Source of the DNA: Pseudomonadota bacterium
GTDB taxonomy: Bacteria; Pseudomonadota; Alphaproteobacteria; Rhizobiales; Xanthobacteraceae
Direction of reading: 5' to 3'
DNA: 11,795 bases
Assembly: GCA_021779635.1 (NCBI GenBank)
Contig: JAJYAH010000143.1
Span: 1 to 11,795 of the forward strand
Shown: positions 1 to 6,920 of the stretch, piece after piece
Numbering within the stretch: the stretch's first letter is position 1
Layout: each line of letters opens with the position of its first letter
Made by a program: the position numbers and the translations under genes
The notes under the pieces: generated by a model
Told to the model about the DNA's origin: nothing
The model's input: the letters and a program-made list of their open reading frames with translations, nothing else
Databases searched by the model: none

Positions 1-82
1 CGATACTTTGCTTTGGAGCGGACAACCTCTCGCCTGCTTTTGGCTCAACACCCCGCTCGACCCTTTCTGCGTTGCCCAACGT

Positions 83-139
83 CTTGGGATGGAGTCTTGG
101 GAGGGACTCTTGGGAGGGACTCTTGGGAGGGACTCTTGG
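83..139. repeat. 13-bp tandem repeat, about 4.4 copies
   Basis: The unit CTTGGGAGGGACT occurs exactly three times in a row at 96-108, 109-121 and 122-134. A degenerate copy with two mismatches precedes it at 83-95, and a 5-bp partial copy follows at 135-139. A 13-bp unit shifts reading frame with each copy, so it is unlikely to be selected as coding sequence. It lies upstream of the MFS gene with no recognisable gene around it. It looks like a slippage-prone minisatellite. Confidence 0.85.
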
Positions 140-172
140 AATGACGCCGGGCCCATCCCATCTGTTGCCGGC

Positions 173-253
173 GATAGCGTTTTCGAGCGAAAGCCTGCCC
201 GGACTTGATGCGGGGTGAATACGGGTTCGCGTCAAGAAAACGCGTCAAAAAAC
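173..253. repeat. Interspersed intergenic repeat of Bradyrhizobium type
   Basis: The segment contains GCGTTTTCGAGCGAAAGCCT, a 'GGACTTGAT.CGGGGTGAATAC' core, and GGTTCGCGTCAAGAAAACGC followed by GTCAAAA. I recognise this combination as an interspersed repeat scattered between genes in Bradyrhizobium and relatives. It ends about 35 bp before the MFS start codon, so it may contribute to that gene's 5' untranslated region. The identification is from memory; the boundaries are approximate. Confidence 0.5.
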
Positions 254-287
254 AACTAGCGCGGCGGCCGTTCTCTCCCACCTTCAA

Positions 288-1568
288 ATGAGTGTCATGA
301 CTGAAGAAATTCTTGTTGCGCCGATCGACGAACAACAGGCGCGAGACCGCGGCTTTTCGCATTACCAGTCCCTCCTCGTTGCCTTGCTGGCGCTGGTCCA
401 GTTCACCATCATTCTCGACTTCACGATCATGTCGCCTCTCGGCGCCATCATCATGCCCGCGCTGGATATTACCGCTGCGCAGTTCGGCGTGGCGGTGTCG
501 GCCTATGCCTTCAGCGCGGCGACTTCGGGTATCCTTGCGGCGGGCTTTGCCGATCGATTCGATCGCAAGCGCCTGCTGCTGTTTTTCTATCTCGGCTTCA
601 CGTTGGGAACGGCTCTCTGCGCCGTGGCGCCTAACTATCATGTGCTGCTGCTTGGCAGAATCGTCTCTGGATTGTTCGGCGGCGTGATGGGGTCGATCGT
701 GCTGGCCATCATCACCGACCTGTTTGCGTTACACCTGCGCGGCCGCGTGATGGGCTTTGTGCAGACCGCCTTCGCGGCAAGCCAGGTGCTGGGTATCCCG
801 GTCGGTCTTTTTCTGGCCAACCATTGGAACTGGCATATCTGCTTCGCAGCGCTCGTCGGCCTGTCCCTCGCCGCGATGGCCGCCATCCTGTTCGTGATGA
901 AGCCGGTGAACGCGCATCTGTGGATCAAGCAGGACAAAAACGCCTTCCGGCACCTGATCGCGACCGTCGGACAACCGCGCTATACGCTGGCCTTCGCTGT
1001 CACGACGTTGCTGGCGACCGGCGGATACATGCTGATGCCGTTCGGAAGCGCCTATACCGTGCACAATCTCGGGATCGATATCGTGCATCTTCCGACGATC
1101 TATCTGGTCTCGGGCCTGTTCAGCATTTTCATAGGACCTCTTGTCGGCAAAGCCAGCGACGCTTTCGGCAAATATCCCACCTTCGCTTTCGGCAGCGCGG
1201 TGTCAGTGGTGATGGTGCTGATCTATACTCACCTGGGTCAAGTTACCTTGACGACCGCGATCCTGGTCAACGTTCTGATGTTCGTCGGTATCTTTTCGCG
1301 CATGATTCCGTCGCAGGCGCTGATTTCGGCCATTCCCGAACCCAGCCAGCGCGGCTCCTTCAGCGCGGTCAGCGCTTCCGTGCAGCAACTCTCCGGCGGA
1401 CTCGGGTCGGTTCTCGCGGCATCGATCATCGCCCAGAATGCGGACGGTTCGTTGCGGCATTTCGACCGGCTCGGATACATCGTCGTTTTAACTTCGGTGA
1501 TGTCGCTGACTGCGATGTATTTCGTTCAGAAATCAGTCGCGCGGCAGACCGGCAATCGAACGGTCTGA
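288..1568 (+). CDS. MFS transporter, 12-TM drug/sugar-efflux type
   Basis: This 426-residue protein has the length and hydrophobic pattern of a 12-helix major facilitator in the inner membrane. A short cytoplasmic N-terminus (1-25) precedes the first helix. The loop between helices 2 and 3 carries the MFS motif A, here GFADRFDRKR at about residues 86-95. The next segment contains GRIVSGLFGG, as expected for helix 4, with 'RGRVMGF' after it. A charged central loop near residues 205-220 separates the two six-helix halves. Sequence style suggests the DHA1/arabinose-efflux branch, but the substrate cannot be read. The start at 288 is one of two close ATGs (288 and 297), and neither has a strong Shine-Dalgarno. 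The gene appears monocistronic and shows no link to the redox genes downstream. Confidence 0.88.
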   Translation: MSVMTEEILVAPIDEQQARDRGFSHYQSLLVALLALVQFTIILDFTIMSPLGAIIMPALDITAAQFGVAVSAYAFSAATSGILAAGFADRFDRKRLLLFFYLGFTLGTALCAVAPNYHVLLLGRIVSGLFGGVMGSIVLAIITDLFALHLRGRVMGFVQTAFAASQVLGIPVGLFLANHWNWHICFAALVGLSLAAMAAILFVMKPVNAHLWIKQDKNAFRHLIATVGQPRYTLAFAVTTLLATGGYMLMPFGSAYTVHNLGIDIVHLPTIYLVSGLFSIFIGPLVGKASDAFGKYPTFAFGSAVSVVMVLIYTHLGQVTLTTAILVNVLMFVGIFSRMIPSQALISAIPEPSQRGSFSAVSASVQQLSGGLGSVLAASIIAQNADGSLRHFDRLGYIVVLTSVMSLTAMYFVQKSVARQTGNRTV

Positions 1569-1724
1569 CAGCCGCGCTCGACGGCAAGGGCCTGGGCAAA
1601 AGTGGTGCCCGGAAGCGAGGCCGCGCCTAATATACCGGAGCCGTTCGTGGTTAAGAAATTGCTTACGCCTGTCTGCTAGAGTCAAGCCTCAAAATCTGAA
1701 TTCCAGTCCGACAAGGCCCCGGGC

Positions 1725-2153
1725 ATGAATGTTTCGAGCATTTCCTCTTCGTCGGCACTTCATGCGGTCTCCGGCGCAAGCTCTGGCGCGCCGCCACAGC
1801 AAAAGATGTCAAACCTGTTTGACTCGATCGACACCAGCGGCTCAGGCAGCATCACGCAAGCCCAGTTCGAACAGGCCTTCCAAACACAGAATCCTCCGGC
1901 CGTCTTCCAGCAGCAGGGCGCTGCTGCGATCTTCGCCGCGCTCGATCCCAGCGGCAACGGCAGCGTATCGAAACAGGATTTCGTCTCGACCATGTCCGGT
2001 TTGATGGCATCGCTCCGTACCGGCAACTCCGGACAATCGACGTCGCCGCCGACCGATACGTTGACGGCAAGCCTGCGGGCACTCAACCAGATCGACCCCG
2101 CGAGCGTGCCGTCAACGGCAGCGCCAGGTACGCTAGTCAACTACAGCGCGTGA
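1725..2153 (+). CDS. Small EF-hand calcium-binding protein
   Basis: The 142-residue product has two EF-hand loops. The first spans residues 36-47 (DTSGSGSITQAQ) and ends in Gln where Glu or Asp normally gives bidentate calcium coordination. The second spans 74-85 (DPSGNGSVSKQD) and ends in Asp. They are joined by a Gln/Ala-rich linker. The N-terminus is a Ser-rich stretch (MNVSSISSSS) that I recognise from rhizobial EF-hand proteins. The C-terminal 45 residues are Ser/Thr/Pro-rich and probably disordered. No classical signal peptide is seen, so location is unknown. A modest AAGG lies 8 nt before the ATG. The 3' end overlaps the convergent apbE gene by 17 bp. Calcium sensing or buffering is the family role; the target is unknown. 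The weak first loop suggests unequal affinity of the two sites. Confidence 0.8.
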   Translation: MNVSSISSSSALHAVSGASSGAPPQQKMSNLFDSIDTSGSGSITQAQFEQAFQTQNPPAVFQQQGAAAIFAALDPSGNGSVSKQDFVSTMSGLMASLRTGNSGQSTSPPTDTLTASLRALNQIDPASVPSTAAPGTLVNYSA

Positions 2154-3042
2154 GCAGCGGCGGCTCGGTACCGTCATATCTGCCGCTCTCGTCGATCACG
2201 ATGTTGCGGACGCCGAGGCTTTGGAGCCAGGCGGCGCCTTTCTTTCCCATGAGCATCGCCGCTGTCGACAGGCTGCCAGCCACCAGGCAGCGGTCGGAAA
2301 TGACGGTAACGGAAGAAAGCCCCTGAGCCGGCCATCCGGTTCGGGGATCGAGGATATGGCAGTAACGCCGACCGTCGACTTCCATGAAACGCTCGTAGTC
2401 TCCGCTGGTGGCGATCGCGCCCTTCGATAGCGTGATCTCCGCCGCAATCCTGTCGGCATCGCGCGGATGACGGATACCAATCCTCCAGGGCAGGCCGTCG
2501 GGCTGTGAACCGATGACGCGAATATCGCCGCCGAGATCGATGAAGCCGTGCCGCGCGCCAAGATCGGCGCAAACTTCCGCCGCCCGGTCCGCCGCGTATT
2601 CCTTGCCGATGCCGCCGAAATCAAGCTCCATGCCCGCTTTTTCAAAGTGAATCCGGCCGTTGGAGATCGCGACCTTGTCGAGGCCGATGAACGGCAACAC
2701 CGCGTCGATCGATTCTTGGGCGGGCAACCGCGAAGCCGAAAAGTCCCATACCGTACGAAGCAGTCCCGAGGTAATGTCGAAAGCGCCGTCGCTCTTCGCA
2801 AAGCAGGCTCTTGCGTAATTGATCAGTCCAGACGTTTCAGTGTCGATCTCGATGCCGCCGCCGGTCGCGGCGACCGCGTTGATCCGCGCCAGTTCGCTGT
2901 CAGCCCGGTAGCGGGAATACCGCGTCTCGATTCTCCTGACTTCGGCCTCGGCGGCAGCCGCAACCGGCTCAAGGTCTTCAGCCGTTTCCCCGCAGAGGTG
3001 AACAGCACAGTCAGATGCCATCGCGTAAAATTGATGTACCAT
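2137..3042 (-). CDS. apbE: FAD:protein FMN transferase (ApbE family)
   Basis: ApbE enzymes attach FMN from FAD to Thr/Ser of exported or membrane redox proteins. Counting from the chosen ATG (301 aa), family motifs appear in order: YSRY...SELARIN at 42-55, DGAFDIT at 85-91, LDFGGIGKEYAAD at 140-152, DLGGD at 169-173, GAIATSGDYERF at 209-220 and HILDPRTGWPA at 229-239. The metal-site segment is AGSLST (255-260) where many members have ADALST, so the usual Asp is Gly. I believe an alphaproteobacterial subgroup shares this, but cannot check. The frame stays open to 3177, but residues upstream are encoded by an interspersed repeat, so I start at the ATG ending at 3042; 3051 is also possible. No signal peptide is seen from this start. 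No flavinylation target is encoded nearby. Confidence 0.85.
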   Translation of the reverse strand: MVHQFYAMASDCAVHLCGETAEDLEPVAAAAEAEVRRIETRYSRYRADSELARINAVAATGGGIEIDTETSGLINYARACFAKSDGAFDITSGLLRTVWDFSASRLPAQESIDAVLPFIGLDKVAISNGRIHFEKAGMELDFGGIGKEYAADRAAEVCADLGARHGFIDLGGDIRVIGSQPDGLPWRIGIRHPRDADRIAAEITLSKGAIATSGDYERFMEVDGRRYCHILDPRTGWPAQGLSSVTVISDRCLVAGSLSTAAMLMGKKGAAWLQSLGVRNIVIDESGRYDGTEPPLLTRCS

Positions 3043-3065
3043 CGTGAGCATCGCGCAACACCAAA

Positions 3066-3165
3066 GCATGATCCGGAAAAGTGGACACCGGTTTTCCGAA
3101 AAGATCATACTTAAACAAAAAGATAGAGCGAGATGGCGATTCAACGAAGAGCCATCTCGCTCTAG
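3066..3165. repeat. Interspersed palindromic repeat with two hairpins
   Basis: The element has two dyads. The first is CGGAAAA/TTTTCCG within GATCCGGAAAAGTGGACACC and its continuation (about 3070-3107). The second is a perfect 14-bp stem, TAGAGCGAGATGGC at 3124-3137 and its complement at 3151-3164, around a 13-nt loop. I recognise the combination as a widespread Rhizobiales/Bradyrhizobium intergenic repeat. It lies across the 5' part of the open apbE frame and upstream of that gene's likely start. The second hairpin could act as an RNA-level processing or termination signal. Confidence 0.75.
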
Positions 3166-3308
3166 CTGAGTCGGCATCGAATTCGCATCCGTCGGGACGG
3201 TATCGTCTTTCCGATCGGAATATCATCCGGACGCATCTCGGCTGACCGAGTTCGACACGGTCCGAATGGAGGATACTCACGGCGTCGAGGCTTGCGCCGT
3301 GCAGGCCT

Positions 3309-4610
3309 TCAGTTGCGGGCCTGCGGGGCCAATTCCAGCCCCGGCGGAGACTTGGCCCAGGAATAGCTGTGGCTTGCGAGTTCATAGCCGCGGTCAAAAA
3401 GCGCGTTCATGTATCGGGGCTCAAAGGATTCGTTGTGGACTTCGTTAAAGTCGGGCGGGATGCTCGCAAGATTGAAATCGATCCCGCCGCGCTTGGTGAT
3501 GGAGTAGATGCGATAGAGGTCACCGATCCCCTGATTCTTGATCAGCGTCGAGATCGAACGTGTCGTAATCGACAGGACATTCTCGCTGACGGGTTGCCAT
3601 TCCGGATCGATTTTCCCGTTTCTGATGACATATAACCGTCGTTTGGTGACGGCTCTTCCCGGCTTTTGATTGCCGGAGACAAACGAGAAGATCGATGGAG
3701 CGATGAATACCTGCCTGGTTATCCCGCCATCGACATGCAGCTCGTCATAGTCCTTTCCGCCAACCCGCACCTGAATCCGGACCGGCGGGAACACCCCGGG
3801 GAGCGTCGCCGACGCCAACAATATCTTTCGGAACAGAGATATCGCGTCGGGATTGTTGCTCATCGCGATCCGGCCCATGTCCCACAAAACAGGCCTTTGC
3901 GTATCGAGATTGGTGGTGCCGATCAGCAGGATCCGGCCCTTGGTCCGCTCCCTGGCGACTTCCTGCAAAAAGCCGTCGTCGACGTATTTCTCGATCAAAT
4001 GCGCCAACGGCGTGTCGTCGGCCAGAGCGGAACCGTCGATCAGACCATGTACGTTATAGGTGTAAATGTCTTTTCTTCCGTACTTCGTGAAGATCTCCCG
4101 CAGTTGACCATCACGTTCACGCCCGAGGAATACGAACGGCGCAATGAGAGCGCCGGAGCTGATACCTGTAACCAAATCGAACCTCGGCCGCGTGCCCACC
4201 TCGCTCCATCCCACCAGCAGACCAGCGCCGAAGGCGCCGTCTTCGGCACCGCCGGAAATGGCCAGAAGATTCGAGACCGGCGACGATTGGGCTTGCGTCC
4301 TGGGCAAATCCGCCATCGCGATCGTTTCAATGGCGGGCGCAGATGCGTCGCCCCAGAAGCGGATATTATGAAATCCCTCGAGGTCGATCTGGCCGGCATT
4401 CGCTTGCGGCAGAACATTGCGCGGGGAAATCGTCGCACATCCACCCGTCAGCAGGGCCATCGAACTGATCAGGCCGAGAAACGCCACGCGCCGAGGCGCA
4501 GCCCCCAAGCGGACGTCGCGCAGTTTTTGATTGAAGGCATCGATAGCCCGCCGAAAGGGCCTCAACATCGGCCGGGACTTTTTCGGGTATCGCACGGACG
4601 CGACCAGCAC
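3309..4610 (-). CDS. Patatin-like phospholipase, predicted lipoprotein
   Basis: The 433-residue product has a hydrophobic segment (about 43-57) ending in a lipobox, LLTGGC with Cys58, so it is probably a lipid-anchored envelope protein. The patatin core follows. The glycine-rich oxyanion loop is SGGAEDGAFGAG (119-130). The nucleophile elbow is GISSG (149-153, Ser151). The family segment LASATLPGVFPP lies at 265-276, and the dyad Asp is in DGG (294-296). All catalytic residues are present, so acyl-ester hydrolysis, perhaps of membrane lipids, is expected. The frame opens at a GTG (4610) with GAGG just upstream; an ATG at 4568 is an alternative and would still give a long n-region. It lies 145 bp after the cytochrome genes on the same strand and could be read through from them, but nothing links it to electron transfer. 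Confidence 0.85.
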   Translation of the reverse strand: MLVASVRYPKKSRPMLRPFRRAIDAFNQKLRDVRLGAAPRRVAFLGLISSMALLTGGCATISPRNVLPQANAGQIDLEGFHNIRFWGDASAPAIETIAMADLPRTQAQSSPVSNLLAISGGAEDGAFGAGLLVGWSEVGTRPRFDLVTGISSGALIAPFVFLGRERDGQLREIFTKYGRKDIYTYNVHGLIDGSALADDTPLAHLIEKYVDDGFLQEVARERTKGRILLIGTTNLDTQRPVLWDMGRIAMSNNPDAISLFRKILLASATLPGVFPPVRIQVRVGGKDYDELHVDGGITRQVFIAPSIFSFVSGNQKPGRAVTKRRLYVIRNGKIDPEWQPVSENVLSITTRSISTLIKNQGIGDLYRIYSITKRGGIDFNLASIPPDFNEVHNESFEPRYMNALFDRGYELASHSYSWAKSPPGLELAPQARN

Positions 4611-4690
4611 CGTGGCCTCGAATACATCCCGATATTTTTCGAAATTTCCATCTCAGGAGATCATCATCCCATCGAGATTGCACTTCAGTT

Positions 4691-4744
4691 ATGAAGCGGC
4701 GGCGGATGAGTGTTGACATTGTGGTATTATCGCGGCCGCTTCAT
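4691..4744. repeat. 10-bp inverted repeat downstream of cytochrome operon
   Basis: ATGAAGCGGC at 4691-4700 is exactly inverted at 4735-4744 with a 34-nt spacer. It lies just after the stop of the leftward cytochrome genes and before the patatin gene. It could form a weak stem in the leftward transcript. There is no T-tract, so I do not call it a terminator. Confidence 0.45.
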
Positions 4745-4755
4745 CGCGGCGCAGC

Positions 4756-5352
4756 TTATTTGACAAAGCTCAGATACGAGGCGAGCGCCTCGATTTCATT
4801 CGGGCCAAGATGGGTCGCAACCATCGGCATCGGAGACTCCGTACCCGAATGATAGCCTTGGCCCCATTGCTCGAGCCGGCCCTTCAAATAGAAATAGGCC
4901 AGTCCCCCGAGACGAGGAATGTTTCGTACGCCCTCGGCGTTCGGGCCGTGACAGGCATAGCAGGACACGATATTGGCTTCGGGGATTCCATCCATGTAGA
5001 TCGTTCTTCCCCGCGACACGAGCGTGCTGTCGCCGTCATTGGCGGCTTTCGGCGAGATCGTCGCGAAATAATTCGCCAGATTGCCGGCCGTTTGCAGATC
5101 GAGGGCCGCGACCGCGCTCCACATATATTGCTTCGAAAATGGATTATCCCGCGCGTGCGCGCGAAAGCTCCTGATCTGACTCATGATGTATTGCGGCCGC
5201 TGTCCGGCCAGCCGCGGCGCGACCGTATAGCCTTGCGCTCCCGCTCCGTGACACCAGGTGCAGTTGCGCACGGCGGGGCTCTCGCCGGCCCACGCGGAAA
5301 CACTAGAGGCGAGGATCGCCATGACCGCCATTTGCAAACCGATGCGCTTCAT
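4756..5352 (-). CDS. Dihaem c4-like cytochrome c, exported (divergent copy)
   Basis: From the ATG at 5352 the product has 198 residues. A Sec signal peptide occupies about 1-22 (MKRIGLQMAVMAILASSVSA, then WA). Two c-type haem sites follow, CTWCH at 31-35 and CYACH at 131-135, giving the two-domain plan of cytochrome c4. Met77 (QYM) and Met175 or Met177 (ESPMPM) are the likely sixth ligands. The family 'PRLAGQ.PQY' segment follows the first haem. This copy lacks the RRRTNP..FNVAHVLSP segment of the other two cytochromes here and is clearly more diverged. The frame is open upstream to a GTG at 5412, but the added 20 residues do not resemble a leader. It starts about 60 bp after the preceding cytochrome gene and is likely cotranscribed. 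Expected role: periplasmic or membrane-associated electron shuttle. Confidence 0.88.
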   Translation of the reverse strand: MKRIGLQMAVMAILASSVSAWAGESPAVRNCTWCHGAGAQGYTVAPRLAGQRPQYIMSQIRSFRAHARDNPFSKQYMWSAVAALDLQTAGNLANYFATISPKAANDGDSTLVSRGRTIYMDGIPEANIVSCYACHGPNAEGVRNIPRLGGLAYFYLKGRLEQWGQGYHSGTESPMPMVATHLGPNEIEALASYLSFVK

Positions 5353-5412
5353 GACCCCAGGCTTTCGCGCTTCATGTACGCACCGACGTGTCGGCGTACG
5401 AGACGGCAGCAC

Positions 5413-6114
5413 TTACTGCAGATAACTGACATAGGCCGCGACCGCTTCAATCTGTGACCGCGTCAGGTTGTGCGCGGTCGGCGCCATGATGGCGGATGTA
5501 TCGATTGCCGAGCCCTGACCTCGCTCCGTCTTCCAACCTGTCAACTGGCCCACCGTGTACGCGTAGACTTGACCCGCAAGTCGCGGAATTTCATTTTGAC
5601 CCTTGCCCTCCGTGCCGTGACAGGCGGAGCAAGCGGGGACGTTGGATTCGGGAAGACCTTCCTCGAAGATTCGTTTCCCGGTCGCGATCGGTCCCCTTGG
5701 CGCTCCGCCGAGCGGCTTGGGATTGAGGCCTCTGAAATGCGTGGCCAGCGCCGTCAGCATCGACGGGCTCAGCACATGCGCGACGTTGAACATGATCGGA
5801 TTGGTCCGCCTGCGCTCGATGAAGGCCCGCAGCTGAGCCTCGATGTATTCGGGCTGCTGCCCGGCCAGCCGCGGCATCGGAAAGTATCCGAGATATCCCT
5901 GGCCCGACAGCCCATGGCAGGTTTTGCAATATTCCAGCTTGGCCTCCAGGCCTCCCTTCGCGTGCCCAGCCATGTCCTCCGCGTGACCGCTTGCGGAAAA
6001 CAACGCTGCCATGACCGCTGTCTGCAATATCAGCCGCAGGCCGATGACCTTCGCGATCCGGCCTCCTCGCCTGCCGCCTGACGGGTCCGCTCCGTGTGAA
6101 AAGGCTCCGACCAT
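5413..6114 (-). CDS. Dihaem c4-like cytochrome c, exported
   Basis: The 233-residue product (from the ATG at 6114) has two haem sites, CKTCH at 63-67 and CSACH at 162-166. Probable Met ligands are Met108 (NPIMFN) and Met210 (SAIM). PMPRLAGQQPEY and RRRTNP..FNVAHVLSP lie between the haems. The hydrophobic leader (about 24-45, ending SGHA) is preceded by an unusually long n-region. The ATG overlaps the TGA of the upstream beta-barrel gene (TGATG), suggesting translational coupling; TTG codons at 6132 and 6120 and a GTG at 6117 are further options. An AGGAGG near residue 17 sits ahead of a codon series without ATG/GTG/TTG, so the true start is uncertain. It is a close paralogue of the divergently encoded cytochrome at 8844. 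Expected role: periplasmic electron carrier for the Cyc2-like protein. Confidence 0.88.
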   Translation of the reverse strand: MVGAFSHGADPSGGRRGGRIAKVIGLRLILQTAVMAALFSASGHAEDMAGHAKGGLEAKLEYCKTCHGLSGQGYLGYFPMPRLAGQQPEYIEAQLRAFIERRRTNPIMFNVAHVLSPSMLTALATHFRGLNPKPLGGAPRGPIATGKRIFEEGLPESNVPACSACHGTEGKGQNEIPRLAGQVYAYTVGQLTGWKTERGQGSAIDTSAIMAPTAHNLTRSQIEAVAAYVSYLQ

Positions 6115-6890
6115 CACCAACCGGACCCCCAAATGTGAAAATTCAACCCGACCTTGACGACCTGAACGGTCTGCTTGACGTCGACAACCCCAGTGAAGCC
6201 GTTGATCGAGTCGGCCATCAGGATGCCGCCATGCCCGAATGAGTAGTAATCATATTCGACATTGACCGACCAATGACGTGCGAAAGCCCAATCCACGCCG
6301 CCACCCACGATCCAGCCGTAGCGGTTGTCCAGCCCTTGAAAGTCATAAGGAAGACCCGTGAATGTACCGCTGACATTGTATTTGTCTCCGGCCAGTGCGG
6401 CGCCGCCTTTGGCGTAAAGCAGGACATTGTCGAAGGCGTAGCCGACACGCGCGGTCACGCTCGCAAGAAAGTCGGTGTTCGCCTGCATGAGCCCGATGTC
6501 GGGATTGCCGAGCGGGAGGCCGACGGACGTACTGCCTTTCATGGTCGAGCCCAGGGCTGAGCCCTCGACACCAACCACCATGGAAGAAGGGAACTCATAG
6601 TCGCAGCCGATCTGTCCGCCGATCACGGCGCCGGTCGGCGACGTGCTTGCGGTGGTGACGCCGGTAGTCGCCCCGGGGAAGATAAATGAATCCTGCACGA
6701 GCTGCACCGGATCGGTCATGTCCTTGCGGGCAATCCCGCCGCCGAGACTTCCGCCGACATAGCAGCTGGTCCAGCTGAACCGCGGCGCCGCATAGGGCAC
6801 CTCCGACTTCATCGGCAGGTCCGCTGCGATCGCTGGTGCCGCGAGGGTCACCGCGAGCACTGCTGCGTTGGCGAAAAGGAGTTTTCTCAT
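6114..6890 (-). CDS. Outer-membrane beta-barrel protein, Omp25/31-like
   Basis: The 258-residue product has a Sec signal peptide (1-22, ending APAIA before ADLP). The rhizobial motif ADLPMK...YAAPRFSWTSCYVGG follows. The rest alternates in beta-barrel fashion, with strand-like blocks such as VTARVGYAFDNVLLYAKGG and WIVGGGVDW...WSVNVEYDYY, and ends NFHIWGSGW with a C-terminal aromatic residue suited to BAM recognition. This is the small 8-strand Omp25/31/RopB-type fold, usually structural or a narrow pore. GGAGA lies about 7 nt before the ATG. It sits between the Cyc2-like gene (30-bp gap) and a dihaem cytochrome gene (overlapping), so it is probably part of the same transcription unit. That placement is unusual for such porins and may mean a structural role beside the Cyc2-like barrel. 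Confidence 0.87.
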   Translation of the reverse strand: MRKLLFANAAVLAVTLAAPAIAADLPMKSEVPYAAPRFSWTSCYVGGSLGGGIARKDMTDPVQLVQDSFIFPGATTGVTTASTSPTGAVIGGQIGCDYEFPSSMVVGVEGSALGSTMKGSTSVGLPLGNPDIGLMQANTDFLASVTARVGYAFDNVLLYAKGGAALAGDKYNVSGTFTGLPYDFQGLDNRYGWIVGGGVDWAFARHWSVNVEYDYYSFGHGGILMADSINGFTGVVDVKQTVQVVKVGLNFHIWGSGW

Positions 6891-6906
6891 CGGACAATCT
6901 CCGTAT

Positions 6907-6920
6907 GCGGACGCGTCCGC
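6907..6920. repeat. 14-bp perfect palindrome in operon junction
   Basis: GCGGACGCGTCCGC is a perfect palindrome lying directly against the TAG stop of the Cyc2-like gene and 17 bp before the start of the beta-barrel gene. It could form a short GC hairpin in the mRNA and affect relative expression of the two genes. A protein-binding role is equally possible. Confidence 0.45.

Noticed and set aside
83..139. CRISPR array
   Set aside because: The repeats are contiguous 13-mers with no spacers and no cas genes nearby.
3666..4694. 342-codon plus-strand open frame opposite the patatin gene
   Set aside because: It is rich in Arg, Gln and His with no domain-like pattern, and lies antisense to a gene with all patatin catalytic motifs. 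High-GC DNA often leaves such shadow frames.
4713..4730. TTGACA...TATTAT as a sigma-70 promoter on the plus strand
   Set aside because: The two hexamers are only 6 bp apart instead of about 17, and no plus-strand gene follows.
4756..6114. Cytochrome subunits of a cbb3 oxidase (FixO/FixP)
   Set aside because: The proteins have cleavable leaders and the two-domain c4 pattern (PRLAGQ after each haem), and no catalytic oxidase subunit is encoded nearby.
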